Shown piece by piece: positions 52,530 through 60,679 of a DNA stretch of 64,000 nt. The DNA is taken from NCBI GenBank assembly GCA_965224735.1, contig OZ245059.1, positions 124,001 to 188,000 of the forward strand. The letters run 5' to 3'. The notes under the pieces are model-generated. The model had not been told where the DNA came from and ran no database searches. It worked only from the letters and a program-made list of their open reading frames with translations. Made by a program: the position numbers and the translations under genes. This DNA comes from Robiginitomaculum_A sp036478535. Its GTDB lineage: Bacteria > Pseudomonadota > Alphaproteobacteria > Caulobacterales > Maricaulaceae. Numbering within the stretch: the first letter of the stretch is position 1; each line of letters begins with the position of its first letter.

Positions 52530-52620
52530 TGGCGGAGACGAAGGGATTCGAACCCTCGATGGGCTTATGACCCATACTCCCTTAGCAGGGGAGCGCCTTC
52601 GACCACTCGGCCACGTCTCC
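52530..52620 (-). tRNA. tRNA-Ser(GCU)
   Basis: 91 nt on the minus strand. The acceptor stem GGAGACG (52614-52620) pairs with CGTCTCC, followed by discriminator G and encoded CCA (52530-52532). The anticodon loop holds CTGCTAA with anticodon GCT. The long variable arm (GTATGGGTCATAAGCCCATC) is typical for tRNA-Ser, and the T-loop is GGTTCGAATCC. Its 3' end faces the accessory island. Confidence 0.95.
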
Positions 52621-52882
52621 ACTGGCGGAATTAGCCTAAGGGGCGCGGCAGGGCAAGCGGCAATTTTGCTATTTTTAAAAATTAAACACAATTGCCTTAA
52701 TTCTCAGTTTTAACCATTCATTTACCATAAAGGACTTGCTTTGTTTCAAAACAACACAGCTTTCAAAATTGATAGCAAAATTGATAGCAAAAATTATCCT
52801 TAACCCTGCAAATATTCGTTCCTGTTTACCCAATATTTTCTATCTTTAGGTAATATCTAAAAAAAACAACGTGGATGGTGAA

Positions 52883-54490
52883 ATGGATGAACAAATAATA
52901 AAGGACAGTGCCCTTGCAAAAACACGTGCAGCAACAAGCTCGAAAACTGGAATGCAAGCAAACCCGCGCAAACAGGTTGAAACCTTGCGTAGATTTGCCA
53001 AGCGTACTGGCCAAAACCACGGCGTTACAAATAGTCAAAAGAAAAAACGCCCGCGCGTAAAGCTCTCGACGATTAAATTTTCGCACAAAACACAAAGCAT
53101 GAATGCCTTGCGGTTTGCCCTGTACCTATCAGACGCGTTTTTTGTTAGCTTGGTTATTTTGCTTAGTATCTGGGGTGGCTATATTGGTTCTGGCGACAAG
53201 GCTATGCTCGCCCCGCTTGTAGCTGGCATATCGGGCGCACTTGCCTTTTATATCGCTCTTTACATGATGAAAACCCACCAATTTGCGCCCGTAGAAACCT
53301 ATGGTGCTCATATAAAAAAGGTTCTTTTGGGCGCTGCGGCGGCAACTGGATTTTGGTTATCTCTGGTGCTTATTGCTAAACCAGACACATTCCTACCAGA
53401 CTTTCTGGCAATATCTGGGCTCTTGGCAACTGGTGCATTGGTCATTTTGCATAGTATTTACTATTATATCATCAAGAAAAAACATGAGAACGGGCAGCTT
53501 ATTCCAAGCATTATTATGCTGGGCGCGACCCAAGCGGCGCGGCGGCTTATCGAAGAAAATGCCCGCACGCGCGAGCTGAATATTCTCGCAATCTTCGACG
53601 AACGACTCTCCCGCGCGCCGCACAATATTTACGGCGTGCCCGTTGTGGGGAAAATAGAAGATATGCTCGACTGGGACGCCCTGCCCTATGTGGACAGAAT
53701 TGTTGTAACTTTACCCTCTATGGCAGCAGCGCGCAAGCAAGCCTTTGTTGAGCAAGTGCGCAAATTACCAAATCGCATAGCTTTTGTTGTCGATGAATTT
53801 GAGCATCTTGACCATGTACAGCAGCGCCTGACACAAATCGCTGAAATCGGCATGCGCGAAGTTACGGGAAAACCTAAATCAGATTTTTACACATTTGCAA
53901 AACGGATTATGGACATCACCATTAGCGGCACAGCGCTATTGTTGGGCGCACCTGTTCTCGCGCTTGTTGCTTTGCTTATTAAGCTCGATAGCAAAGGGGC
54001 TGTACTGTTTACACAAAAGCGTCAAGGCTTTAATAACCGTATTTTTAATGTCTATAAATTTCGCTCGCTCAAAGTTGATGATGAAGACAAGGATGCTAAA
54101 TCCCAAGTGATCGCTGGTGATATTCGTGTGACCCGTATTGGTCGTTTCATTCGCAGAACATCTTTGGACGAGTTGCCACAGCTTATCAATGTTCTCAGTG
54201 GTGACATGTCCCTTGTTGGCCCGCGTCCGCACGCCGTTGGCATGCAGACGGCAGGTATAGAAACATACAAATTGGTCGAGGATTATGCGCACCGTCTTAA
54301 AGTGAAACCTGGCCTTACGGGCTGGGCGCAAATCAATGGCTCTCGCGGGCCACTGCATGACGCTCAAAGCGTGGCTGATCGTATCTATTACGATATGGAG
54401 TATATTGAGCGCTCAAACATCTTCTTTGATCTGATGATCATGATTAAAACTGTGCCGTGCTTGCTCGGCGATAAAGAAAATATTCGTTAG
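52883..54490 (+). CDS. Polyprenyl-phosphate hexose-1-phosphate transferase (WbaP/WcaJ type)
   Basis: Starts polysaccharide synthesis by moving a sugar-1-phosphate to undecaprenyl phosphate. 535 residues from ATG 52883; GTG 52871 is possible. After a basic cytosolic leader (about 75 residues), four hydrophobic segments (about 85-200), then a CoA-binding-like middle domain (IIMLGATQAARRLIEENA near 210). The C-terminal sugar transferase domain has KRIMDITISGTALLLGAPVL near 340, YKFRSLKVDDED near 395, RRTSLDELPQLINVLSGDMS near 430 and LVGPRPHAVG. First gene of the wzx/GT locus. Confidence 0.93.
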   Translation: MDEQIIKDSALAKTRAATSSKTGMQANPRKQVETLRRFAKRTGQNHGVTNSQKKKRPRVKLSTIKFSHKTQSMNALRFALYLSDAFFVSLVILLSIWGGYIGSGDKAMLAPLVAGISGALAFYIALYMMKTHQFAPVETYGAHIKKVLLGAAAATGFWLSLVLIAKPDTFLPDFLAISGLLATGALVILHSIYYYIIKKKHENGQLIPSIIMLGATQAARRLIEENARTRELNILAIFDERLSRAPHNIYGVPVVGKIEDMLDWDALPYVDRIVVTLPSMAAARKQAFVEQVRKLPNRIAFVVDEFEHLDHVQQRLTQIAEIGMREVTGKPKSDFYTFAKRIMDITISGTALLLGAPVLALVALLIKLDSKGAVLFTQKRQGFNNRIFNVYKFRSLKVDDEDKDAKSQVIAGDIRVTRIGRFIRRTSLDELPQLINVLSGDMSLVGPRPHAVGMQTAGIETYKLVEDYAHRLKVKPGLTGWAQINGSRGPLHDAQSVADRIYYDMEYIERSNIFFDLMIMIKTVPCLLGDKENIR

Positions 54491-54502
54491 GATAGCGCCT
54501 CT

Positions 54503-55981
54503 ATGTGGAAACAACTCATAAAATATGTTCCCGTTAATATAGCTTCAATCGTTGTCAGCTTTGGATCGATTGCTATTTTAACGCGGCTGTTTACGGGAGC
54601 CGAGTTTGGACGTTACACCCTCGCTATAGCCGCCATGCACTTTGTGCATATGGCGGCATTCACATGGATTGAAGCGGCTATGTCAAGGTTTTACGCTCGC
54701 GCCGAACGTGAAGGGAAAATGGCCTCACATCTAAAAACATCCTATACGGTTGGTATTATCATGGCAGTAACTAGCCTGCCCATATTTCTCGGACTTGTGC
54801 ATATATTGCCCCTAGAGCCACGCATGAAAATGCTGCTAAGTTTTGCATCATTCTCGACCTGTTTCACCCTTGTCTATAATATCGGGATAGAATCCCATAA
54901 AGCTGCGCACCGAATTGGCCGTTATAGTGTTATTCAGTCATCCCAAAGCCTGCTCGGGTTTAGCGTTGGTATTATCATTATTCTTATGACCGATTTACGC
55001 GAAGTTTCACCTTTCATCGGTATTTTTATTGCCAACACAATCGCTATTATCATCGACTTGCCCTTTATGTTACGGCGGATGAAAGGCGGCGTGGTCACCA
55101 AAAAACGCACCCTGAATTATTTTACTTACGGCATGCCGATCTGCCTGTCTTTGATGCTCACTTATACCCTCTCGCAAGGAGATTTAGTGCTGATAAAATA
55201 CTTCATGGACGACACGGCGGTTGGACAATATAATGCGGGCTATAACCTAGCCAACCGCTCCCTTGATATGCTGTTCGTATGGATTGGCACGGCCGTGACC
55301 CCTATTGCAATAACAACACTTGAGCAAGAAGGTCTTGAAAAAACTAGGGAAGTCTTCAAAAATTTTGGCGAAATCATGCTCTTGGTTATTCTGCCTGCGG
55401 CCACAGGCGTAGCTCTTGTCGCAGAACCTGCCGGGTTTATATTGGGCGAGAGCGTGCGGGCACAAGCTGTAAAAATTATACCGTGGGTAGCCTTTGCCGC
55501 CGTGTTTAACGGTTTTATCACCTATTACGTTCTGCGCGCTTTTATAGTGTCCAAAAACACTGTCATATTAGCCCTGACCATGATCCCGCCAGTAATTATC
55601 AATGTTGGTCTGAACATATACCTTATCCCTAAATACGGTCTCATGGGCGCTGTTTGGGCAACTGTGATTTCCTACGCCGCTGGGTTTGTAATTTCAATGA
55701 TTGTTGTGCGGCGTTGTTTCCCGCTGCCTTTGCCCTTTAAAGCCCTCATGAAAACTGGGTTTTCATGCGCTGTTATGGCGGGCGCAGTACTCGCTTTGCC
55801 AAACAGTATTAACGCCCTACCTGACCTGGCTGAACTTTTGATAAAAGCACTCGTCGGCGCAGTGGTTTATTGCCTTGTCGCCTTTGCCACCAATGCCGCA
55901 AATTGTTGTGGCCTTATTCAAGAGTTACTCACCAAGATAAAACAGAAAAAAGCGAGCCAAGCCGATGAAATGCCAGCATGA
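54503..55981 (+). CDS. Wzx-type polysaccharide flippase (MOP superfamily)
   Basis: 492 residues with about 12-14 hydrophobic helices. VNIASIVVSFGSIAILTRLF and EFGRYTLAIAAMHFVHMAAF at the start and GDLVLIKYFMDDTAVGQYNA near 220 are typical of oligosaccharide flippases (RfbX/Wzx). It moves the lipid-linked repeat unit across the inner membrane. Starts 12 bp after the sugar transferase and overlaps the next GT gene by ATGA. Confidence 0.9.
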   Translation: MWKQLIKYVPVNIASIVVSFGSIAILTRLFTGAEFGRYTLAIAAMHFVHMAAFTWIEAAMSRFYARAEREGKMASHLKTSYTVGIIMAVTSLPIFLGLVHILPLEPRMKMLLSFASFSTCFTLVYNIGIESHKAAHRIGRYSVIQSSQSLLGFSVGIIIILMTDLREVSPFIGIFIANTIAIIIDLPFMLRRMKGGVVTKKRTLNYFTYGMPICLSLMLTYTLSQGDLVLIKYFMDDTAVGQYNAGYNLANRSLDMLFVWIGTAVTPIAITTLEQEGLEKTREVFKNFGEIMLLVILPAATGVALVAEPAGFILGESVRAQAVKIIPWVAFAAVFNGFITYYVLRAFIVSKNTVILALTMIPPVIINVGLNIYLIPKYGLMGAVWATVISYAAGFVISMIVVRRCFPLPLPFKALMKTGFSCAVMAGAVLALPNSINALPDLAELLIKALVGAVVYCLVAFATNAANCCGLIQELLTKIKQKKASQADEMPA

Positions 55982-56913
55982 TAAATACCGTAAAGAATAA
56001 TGCCGCTAAAGCCGCAAAAACAAAGCCGGTTTTGTCTATCCTTATTCCTTATTATAAGGATGATCCAAGCGCGCTGCTCCGTGCCCTATTGGCGCAAACA
56101 AAACAGCAAACCCAAATCGAAATCCTTATCTATGATGATGGTACAAATGATGACGCCATTTATACATCTCTTAGTAAAATAGCAAAATCTGGGTATGTCC
56201 CTGTGCGGCTTTTATTCTCCGCCGCCAATAAAGGCCGCGCCAGCGCTCGCAACACGCTAAAGCAAAATGCGTACGCGGATTGGGTACTGTTTCTAGATGC
56301 AGATATGCTGCCCAGCCGTGACGACTTTATTGTGCGTTATCTCACGGAAATAATTTCCGAAAAAACAGATGTAATCTTTGGCGGCTTTACTGTGCAACAG
56401 CAAATATCGGCGCCAAACACAGAACTGCACCGTGCCTTTTCACAAACCTCGGATTGCTTAAGCGCGAAGGAGCGCACCAAAAGCGGCCCCCAATATGTGT
56501 GCAGTTCTAATTTATGTGTACGCTCAAAAATTTTAGACGCTGAGCCATTTGATATTCATTTCAAAGGTTGGGGCTGGGAAGACAGTGAGTGGGCCGCGCG
56601 TATAGCCAGTAAATACCGCCTACGCCACGCAGATATCCCTGCCCTACATTTGGGACTAGAGAGCACGGAAACCTTGCTTAAACGCTTTAAGGATAGCGCA
56701 AGCAACTATGTTTACTTTACCAATAAACACCCCGAACTTGCCAAGACATTGACGCTTTATAAGCTATCGCAAAAATTGCGCCATGTGCCAGGACAAAAAC
56801 TATCCAGACCTTTGCTCGCAAGTACTGTTCGTAGTAAAATTATACCAACAAAGCTTAGGCTCATTGCGCTTAAACTATGGCGCGCTTCGTGGTATGCGGA
56901 GGCGTTTTCATGA
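55978..56913 (+). CDS. Family 2 glycosyltransferase
   Basis: 311 residues. PVLSILIPYYKDDPSALLRA, LIYDDGTNDD near 50 and WVLFLDADMLPSRDDFIVRY near 102 are GT-A motifs, with GWGWEDSEWAARIASKY near 200 carrying the ED catalytic region. Translationally coupled to the flippase (ATGA) and to the deacetylase downstream (ATGA at 56910). It adds one sugar of the repeat unit; specificity unknown. Confidence 0.9.
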   Translation: MINTVKNNAAKAAKTKPVLSILIPYYKDDPSALLRALLAQTKQQTQIEILIYDDGTNDDAIYTSLSKIAKSGYVPVRLLFSAANKGRASARNTLKQNAYADWVLFLDADMLPSRDDFIVRYLTEIISEKTDVIFGGFTVQQQISAPNTELHRAFSQTSDCLSAKERTKSGPQYVCSSNLCVRSKILDAEPFDIHFKGWGWEDSEWAARIASKYRLRHADIPALHLGLESTETLLKRFKDSASNYVYFTNKHPELAKTLTLYKLSQKLRHVPGQKLSRPLLASTVRSKIIPTKLRLIALKLWRASWYAEAFS

Positions 56914-57683
56914 GCACAATACAGCCATATGAACCACCGCGTTCAATCGGTGCAAAAATCGCGCGTAGACTCCTGCCCTATCAGGCAAGGCGCCTGCTAA
57001 AGATAAACTTGGAGCGGCCAGTTATCAGTTTTACCTTCGATGACTTTCCGCGCTCTGCACTCGATAATGGAGTCCGCATTTTAGAAGCCAATAATTGGCG
57101 CGCGACATTTTATGTTAGCGCTGGCCTGATGGGCGTAACCAACCATCACGGCCAAAATTTTCTGGCAGAAGATTTAATAAATATAGAAGCGCGTAATCAT
57201 GAAATTGCTGGGCATACATTCTCGCATCTTGATTGTACAAGCATATCCGTAGAAGACGTTTTGCACGAAGTAGAAAGTAATAAAGAGGCGCTTCAAACTA
57301 TGGGCGTACGGGGCGATATAGAGCACTTCGCTTATCCTTATGGAGCTGCAAGCCCAGCACTAAAAACCGCGTTAGCACAAAAATTTAAAACCATGCGTGG
57401 TATTGATGCGGGCGTACACACAAAAAGTGCTGACCTGAATGGTTTGCGCTCGATGGGGCTTTTCTCAGGTGCGCCTTTACGCGAGGCCATACAGGCAATT
57501 GAAAGATTAAAAACACAACCTGGTTGGCTGACCTTGTTCGCCCACGATATATGCGATAGCCCTAGTAAATGGGGCTGCTCGCCCGCAGAGTTTAAACAAA
57601 CCGTGGACGCTGCTTATAAGAGCGGCGCGCATGTTTTACCCATTGGAAAAGCGCTAAATTTATTGGAGGCAGAGTATGGCTAA
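56910..57683 (+). CDS. Polysaccharide deacetylase (NodB domain)
   Basis: 257 residues from ATG 56910, with GGAGG upstream. The NodB motifs are VISFTFDDFPRSALDNGV (motif 1, catalytic Asp) near residue 38, the zinc-binding HEIAGHTFSHLDC (H-x3-H) near 90 and FAYPYGAASPALKTAL near 140. No signal peptide is seen, so it would act in the cytosol, possibly on the lipid-linked sugar. It is flanked by two GT2 genes with overlaps on both sides. Confidence 0.9.
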   Translation: MSTIQPYEPPRSIGAKIARRLLPYQARRLLKINLERPVISFTFDDFPRSALDNGVRILEANNWRATFYVSAGLMGVTNHHGQNFLAEDLINIEARNHEIAGHTFSHLDCTSISVEDVLHEVESNKEALQTMGVRGDIEHFAYPYGAASPALKTALAQKFKTMRGIDAGVHTKSADLNGLRSMGLFSGAPLREAIQAIERLKTQPGWLTLFAHDICDSPSKWGCSPAEFKQTVDAAYKSGAHVLPIGKALNLLEAEYG

Positions 57684-58626
57684 GCAGGCAGACATTACAA
57701 AAGGTGTATCCATTATTGTGCCAACGTTCAAACGGCCAAAGGGTTTGCGAGTTGCGCTTGAAAGTCTAATGGGGCAAAGAGCGGGCGAACTCACGCTAGA
57801 AATCATTGTTGCGGATAATGATCCAAAAGCGAGCGCAAGACATTATGTTACGGACTTTTCCAAAACGTCTGCGATTAAAATACACTATATTCATGTGCCA
57901 CAGCCTGGTGTCTCTAATGCTCGTAATGCGGCGCTTAAAGCTGCCAAAGGGCGGTATCTAGCCTTTCTTGATGATGACCAAGAGGCTGGAAAAAATTGGC
58001 TGGAAACGCTTGTGCGCATTGCGGGCAAATATGGCGCTGGGCTAAGCTTTGTACCTACCTACGCCCGTATACACGGCAAATCTATCTATGACAAATACCT
58101 TGTTGATTTTTTCTCTCGCTATGGGCCTGCATTAGAAGAAGGAGTTCTAAGCATTTTTTTTGGGTGCGGAAATTCTCTTTTGGATACTAAGCTTTGCACC
58201 TTACCAACCCCCCCCTTTAGCCTTGATATGAACGAAACAGGCGGCGAGGATGATTTGCTGTTTGGCGCTTTGCTAGACCAAGGCATTAAAATCGCATGGT
58301 CGCGCGCTGCTGTTTGTTATGAGGATATTTTGCCGCACCGCGCAACGCCAGAATATATTAAAGTGCGAAGCTTTTCCTTTGGCCAAAGCCCGAGCCAAGA
58401 ATGCGCCGATGGCAATAAACCTTTCGGCATTGTAAAATGGATGTTCATTGGCGCCGCGCAATATGCCGTGCATAAACCACTTTCTATTTTTACGAAATTG
58501 GCCAAGCGTCCCTCCTATATCAAACACCTTGCAAAAGCTGCTGAAGGGGCTGGTAAAGTCGTTTGGTTTAGCGGTTTTACGCCAAAACTTTATGGGGCCG
58601 CGGTGGTTGAAAATAAGGCGTTTTAA
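57676..58626 (+). CDS. Family 2 glycosyltransferase
   Basis: 316 residues. GVSIIVPTFKRPKGLRVALE, IIVADNDPKAS near 42 and PGVSNARNAALKAAKGRYLA then FLDDDQEAG near 95 define GT2. GGEDDLLFGALLDQGI near 190 contains the ED motif. It overlaps the deacetylase by 8 bp and ends inside the convergent polymerase gene (50-bp overlap of the 3' ends). Last gene of the plus-strand assembly operon. Confidence 0.9.
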   Translation: MAKQADITKGVSIIVPTFKRPKGLRVALESLMGQRAGELTLEIIVADNDPKASARHYVTDFSKTSAIKIHYIHVPQPGVSNARNAALKAAKGRYLAFLDDDQEAGKNWLETLVRIAGKYGAGLSFVPTYARIHGKSIYDKYLVDFFSRYGPALEEGVLSIFFGCGNSLLDTKLCTLPTPPFSLDMNETGGEDDLLFGALLDQGIKIAWSRAAVCYEDILPHRATPEYIKVRSFSFGQSPSQECADGNKPFGIVKWMFIGAAQYAVHKPLSIFTKLAKRPSYIKHLAKAAEGAGKVVWFSGFTPKLYGAAVVENKAF

Positions 58627-59944
58627 CGCGGTCGCGCCAAAAGGCAGGCTCGAAGGAAAACAGCTTGGCTGTTGTCGCCACAAATATCACCCAGCTTAAA
58701 TCATTTTGCTGTAAAATGGTTGACTCGGATAATGATATTGAAAAGAATAATATGGTAGAGAGAATAACCCAATAATTTTCTACCCCGCCCCGATACAGAC
58801 GATCAAAAGCGAGCAACAACGTTAGCAAATAAAGAAATCCGAACATGGCCACAGCCACAAACCCTGCAGAGAGCCATGTTTCAACCCAGCCATTATGAGC
58901 CGTTGGAACGCCCCATTCCAAGGAAGATTTTACCCAATAAGACGGGCCTTCAGGGTTACTCCAAAACGTGCCATAACCATAGCCCAAGAGCGGTTTTTCT
59001 CTTATGGCCCGTGCGAGCGCGTCCCAAATATCCGTACGACCCGTAAGCGTTGGGTCTTTACCAATGAGTCCAAACATTGTCTCAGGCATAAAAATCATCA
59101 AAGCTGTGAACAGACCGATACTGATAATCATTCCGTACATGAGCGGGATACGAAGAACTGGAAAGCGGCGGAAAATACGAATAGCAAAAAACCCAAAAAT
59201 TGCCACTAGTGCCGACAGCAATGCCCCTTTGGATGTCGAGAGTAAAATAAGCCCGAAGCACAAAACCCCAGCAGGAATCCAAAGCCACCAACGCTTAGGC
59301 TGCATAGCAAAAGCACACATCATCAGAAGAAGCCCCTTAGCCATATGCATACCAAATGAGTTTTTCTCAATCCATGCCCCGCGCCAAGCCCCTTCATGAA
59401 TAGCCTGCATACGCCCAATCTCTGGCATAAATAACCCTAAGAACAAGCTAATTAAAGCCGCTATCAAAAAAACCAAAGCCAGCCTTTGAATAAGTCCATG
59501 CCAGTCATAACGCGCGGCAAGCACAAGCCCAAACAGGGTTGTCATCAAAAGTGCCACGCTACGGCGCATTGTAATCCCTGGCTCTATAGACCAAAAATAA
59601 CTTATGCCGCACCACAACACGCACAGAATGAGGATAGGGTTGAAAACAACAGTCCGCAGTAAATTGGGCAGGCATCTTAGAGCCAAAAACAAGACCACAA
59701 TATAACCTGGATACCACAATGAGCGTGCAAGCAATGACTCGCTTGACAAATCCGTTGAATTTATGAGTAAAAGCGACACTAGTGCCGTGGAAAATTGAAA
59801 AATAACAAGAAAAAAGATTATATTTTCTATCCAGTAAAAAAAACGTTTCGCTGCAAAATTACGCGCGTCAACCGCCTGTTTACCCATGATTACGGGCGGC
59901 TCTGCGCCCTGCCTCCTAGTATGAATGACAGCGTTTATACTCAT
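58577..59944 (-). CDS. O-antigen polymerase/ligase family membrane protein (Wzy candidate)
   Basis: 455 residues with about ten helices. The Wzy_C signature is TLTGRTDIWDALARAIREKP and LLGYGYGTFW near residue 315, followed by PTAHNGWVETWLSAGFVAVA near 355. In this locus with Wzx, a copolymerase and an export protein, it is the natural candidate for the repeat-unit polymerase. It overlaps the upstream BY-kinase-like gene by 4 bp, so it is co-translated with the regulatory genes. Confidence 0.87.
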   Translation of the reverse strand: MSINAVIHTRRQGAEPPVIMGKQAVDARNFAAKRFFYWIENIIFFLVIFQFSTALVSLLLINSTDLSSESLLARSLWYPGYIVVLFLALRCLPNLLRTVVFNPILILCVLWCGISYFWSIEPGITMRRSVALLMTTLFGLVLAARYDWHGLIQRLALVFLIAALISLFLGLFMPEIGRMQAIHEGAWRGAWIEKNSFGMHMAKGLLLMMCAFAMQPKRWWLWIPAGVLCFGLILLSTSKGALLSALVAIFGFFAIRIFRRFPVLRIPLMYGMIISIGLFTALMIFMPETMFGLIGKDPTLTGRTDIWDALARAIREKPLLGYGYGTFWSNPEGPSYWVKSSLEWGVPTAHNGWVETWLSAGFVAVAMFGFLYLLTLLLAFDRLYRGGVENYWVILSTILFFSISLSESTILQQNDLSWVIFVATTAKLFSFEPAFWRDRVKTPYFQPPRPHKVLA

Positions 59945-60663
59945 GTTGGTTCACCATAAACCGTTGGCACCCTTTGTGTTCCATTATTAAAGATTACGCC
60001 AGCGCAATCAGTATCCATTGCCTTAATTTTGTTATATGCGCTCGCTAGGCTTTCGGAGCGCGAATCTCGGCTATGCGCAACGAGTATAGTCCGATCTGCT
60101 TCAGGACTTATGGTCTCTAAAATGTCCGAGCGGTCGAGCGCAGGCGTATCGATAATAATTGCCGCATAGTGTTTACGCAGCTCGTGCCAATAATTACGTG
60201 CATTTTGAATATGTACATTATGACCTGCTTTTAGATTTTCCCAATGAAAATGAGTAAAAGAAATCTTGCACGCCTGTAGTATATTAAGGCTCATAAAATG
60301 CGCGTCTGTTAGATTTAAGCCTTGCTCATTAACAATGGAAGGCGTGATACGCCAAAATGGTTGTTGGCCATAACTCGCATCATAAGGCCCTGCTGGTACG
60401 CCATAAATGGCTTGGTTTTCTGATGCAAAAAAGAAAGAGGACTGTGCATTATTTTGAATGTCCATCTCAACGAGTAGAACCTGCGCGCTCTCTGGTAAAT
60501 TTTGCGCAGTAATAAGCGCCATATTGCGCGCTACATAAGAAGTCCCTGCATGACTATGCGGGGCACAAAGAACCGTAACCTCCCCTTGCCCGTCTTGGCG
60601 TGGATTGCGCGCAAATTGCGCTACGACACTTTGTAGACTATCTAAAGTATTTGAACCGTTCAT
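59941..60663 (-). CDS. BY-kinase-like ATPase (CpsD/CapB type) lacking the Walker A lysine
   Basis: 240 residues from ATG 60663; ATG 60690 or 60705 would overlap the copolymerase. The fold matches P-loop BY-kinases: GEVTVLCAPHSHAGTSYVAR near 30-49 in the Walker A position, VLLVEMDIQNNAQSS in the Walker A' position, and AAIIIDTPALDRSD as Walker B. The Walker A has G-T-S where G-K-S/T is expected, so ATP hydrolysis or kinase activity is doubtful. There is no tyrosine cluster at the C-terminus. It probably works with the adjacent copolymerase in chain-length control, perhaps as a pseudokinase. Confidence 0.8.
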   Translation of the reverse strand: MNGSNTLDSLQSVVAQFARNPRQDGQGEVTVLCAPHSHAGTSYVARNMALITAQNLPESAQVLLVEMDIQNNAQSSFFFASENQAIYGVPAGPYDASYGQQPFWRITPSIVNEQGLNLTDAHFMSLNILQACKISFTHFHWENLKAGHNVHIQNARNYWHELRKHYAAIIIDTPALDRSDILETISPEADRTILVAHSRDSRSESLASAYNKIKAMDTDCAGVIFNNGTQRVPTVYGEPT

Positions 60664-60679
60664 AAGAGTCACGCAGCAC

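Noticed and set aside
34446..52530. Prophage or integrative element with integrase
   Set aside because: No integrase, structural phage gene or duplicated tRNA 3' end found in the interval.
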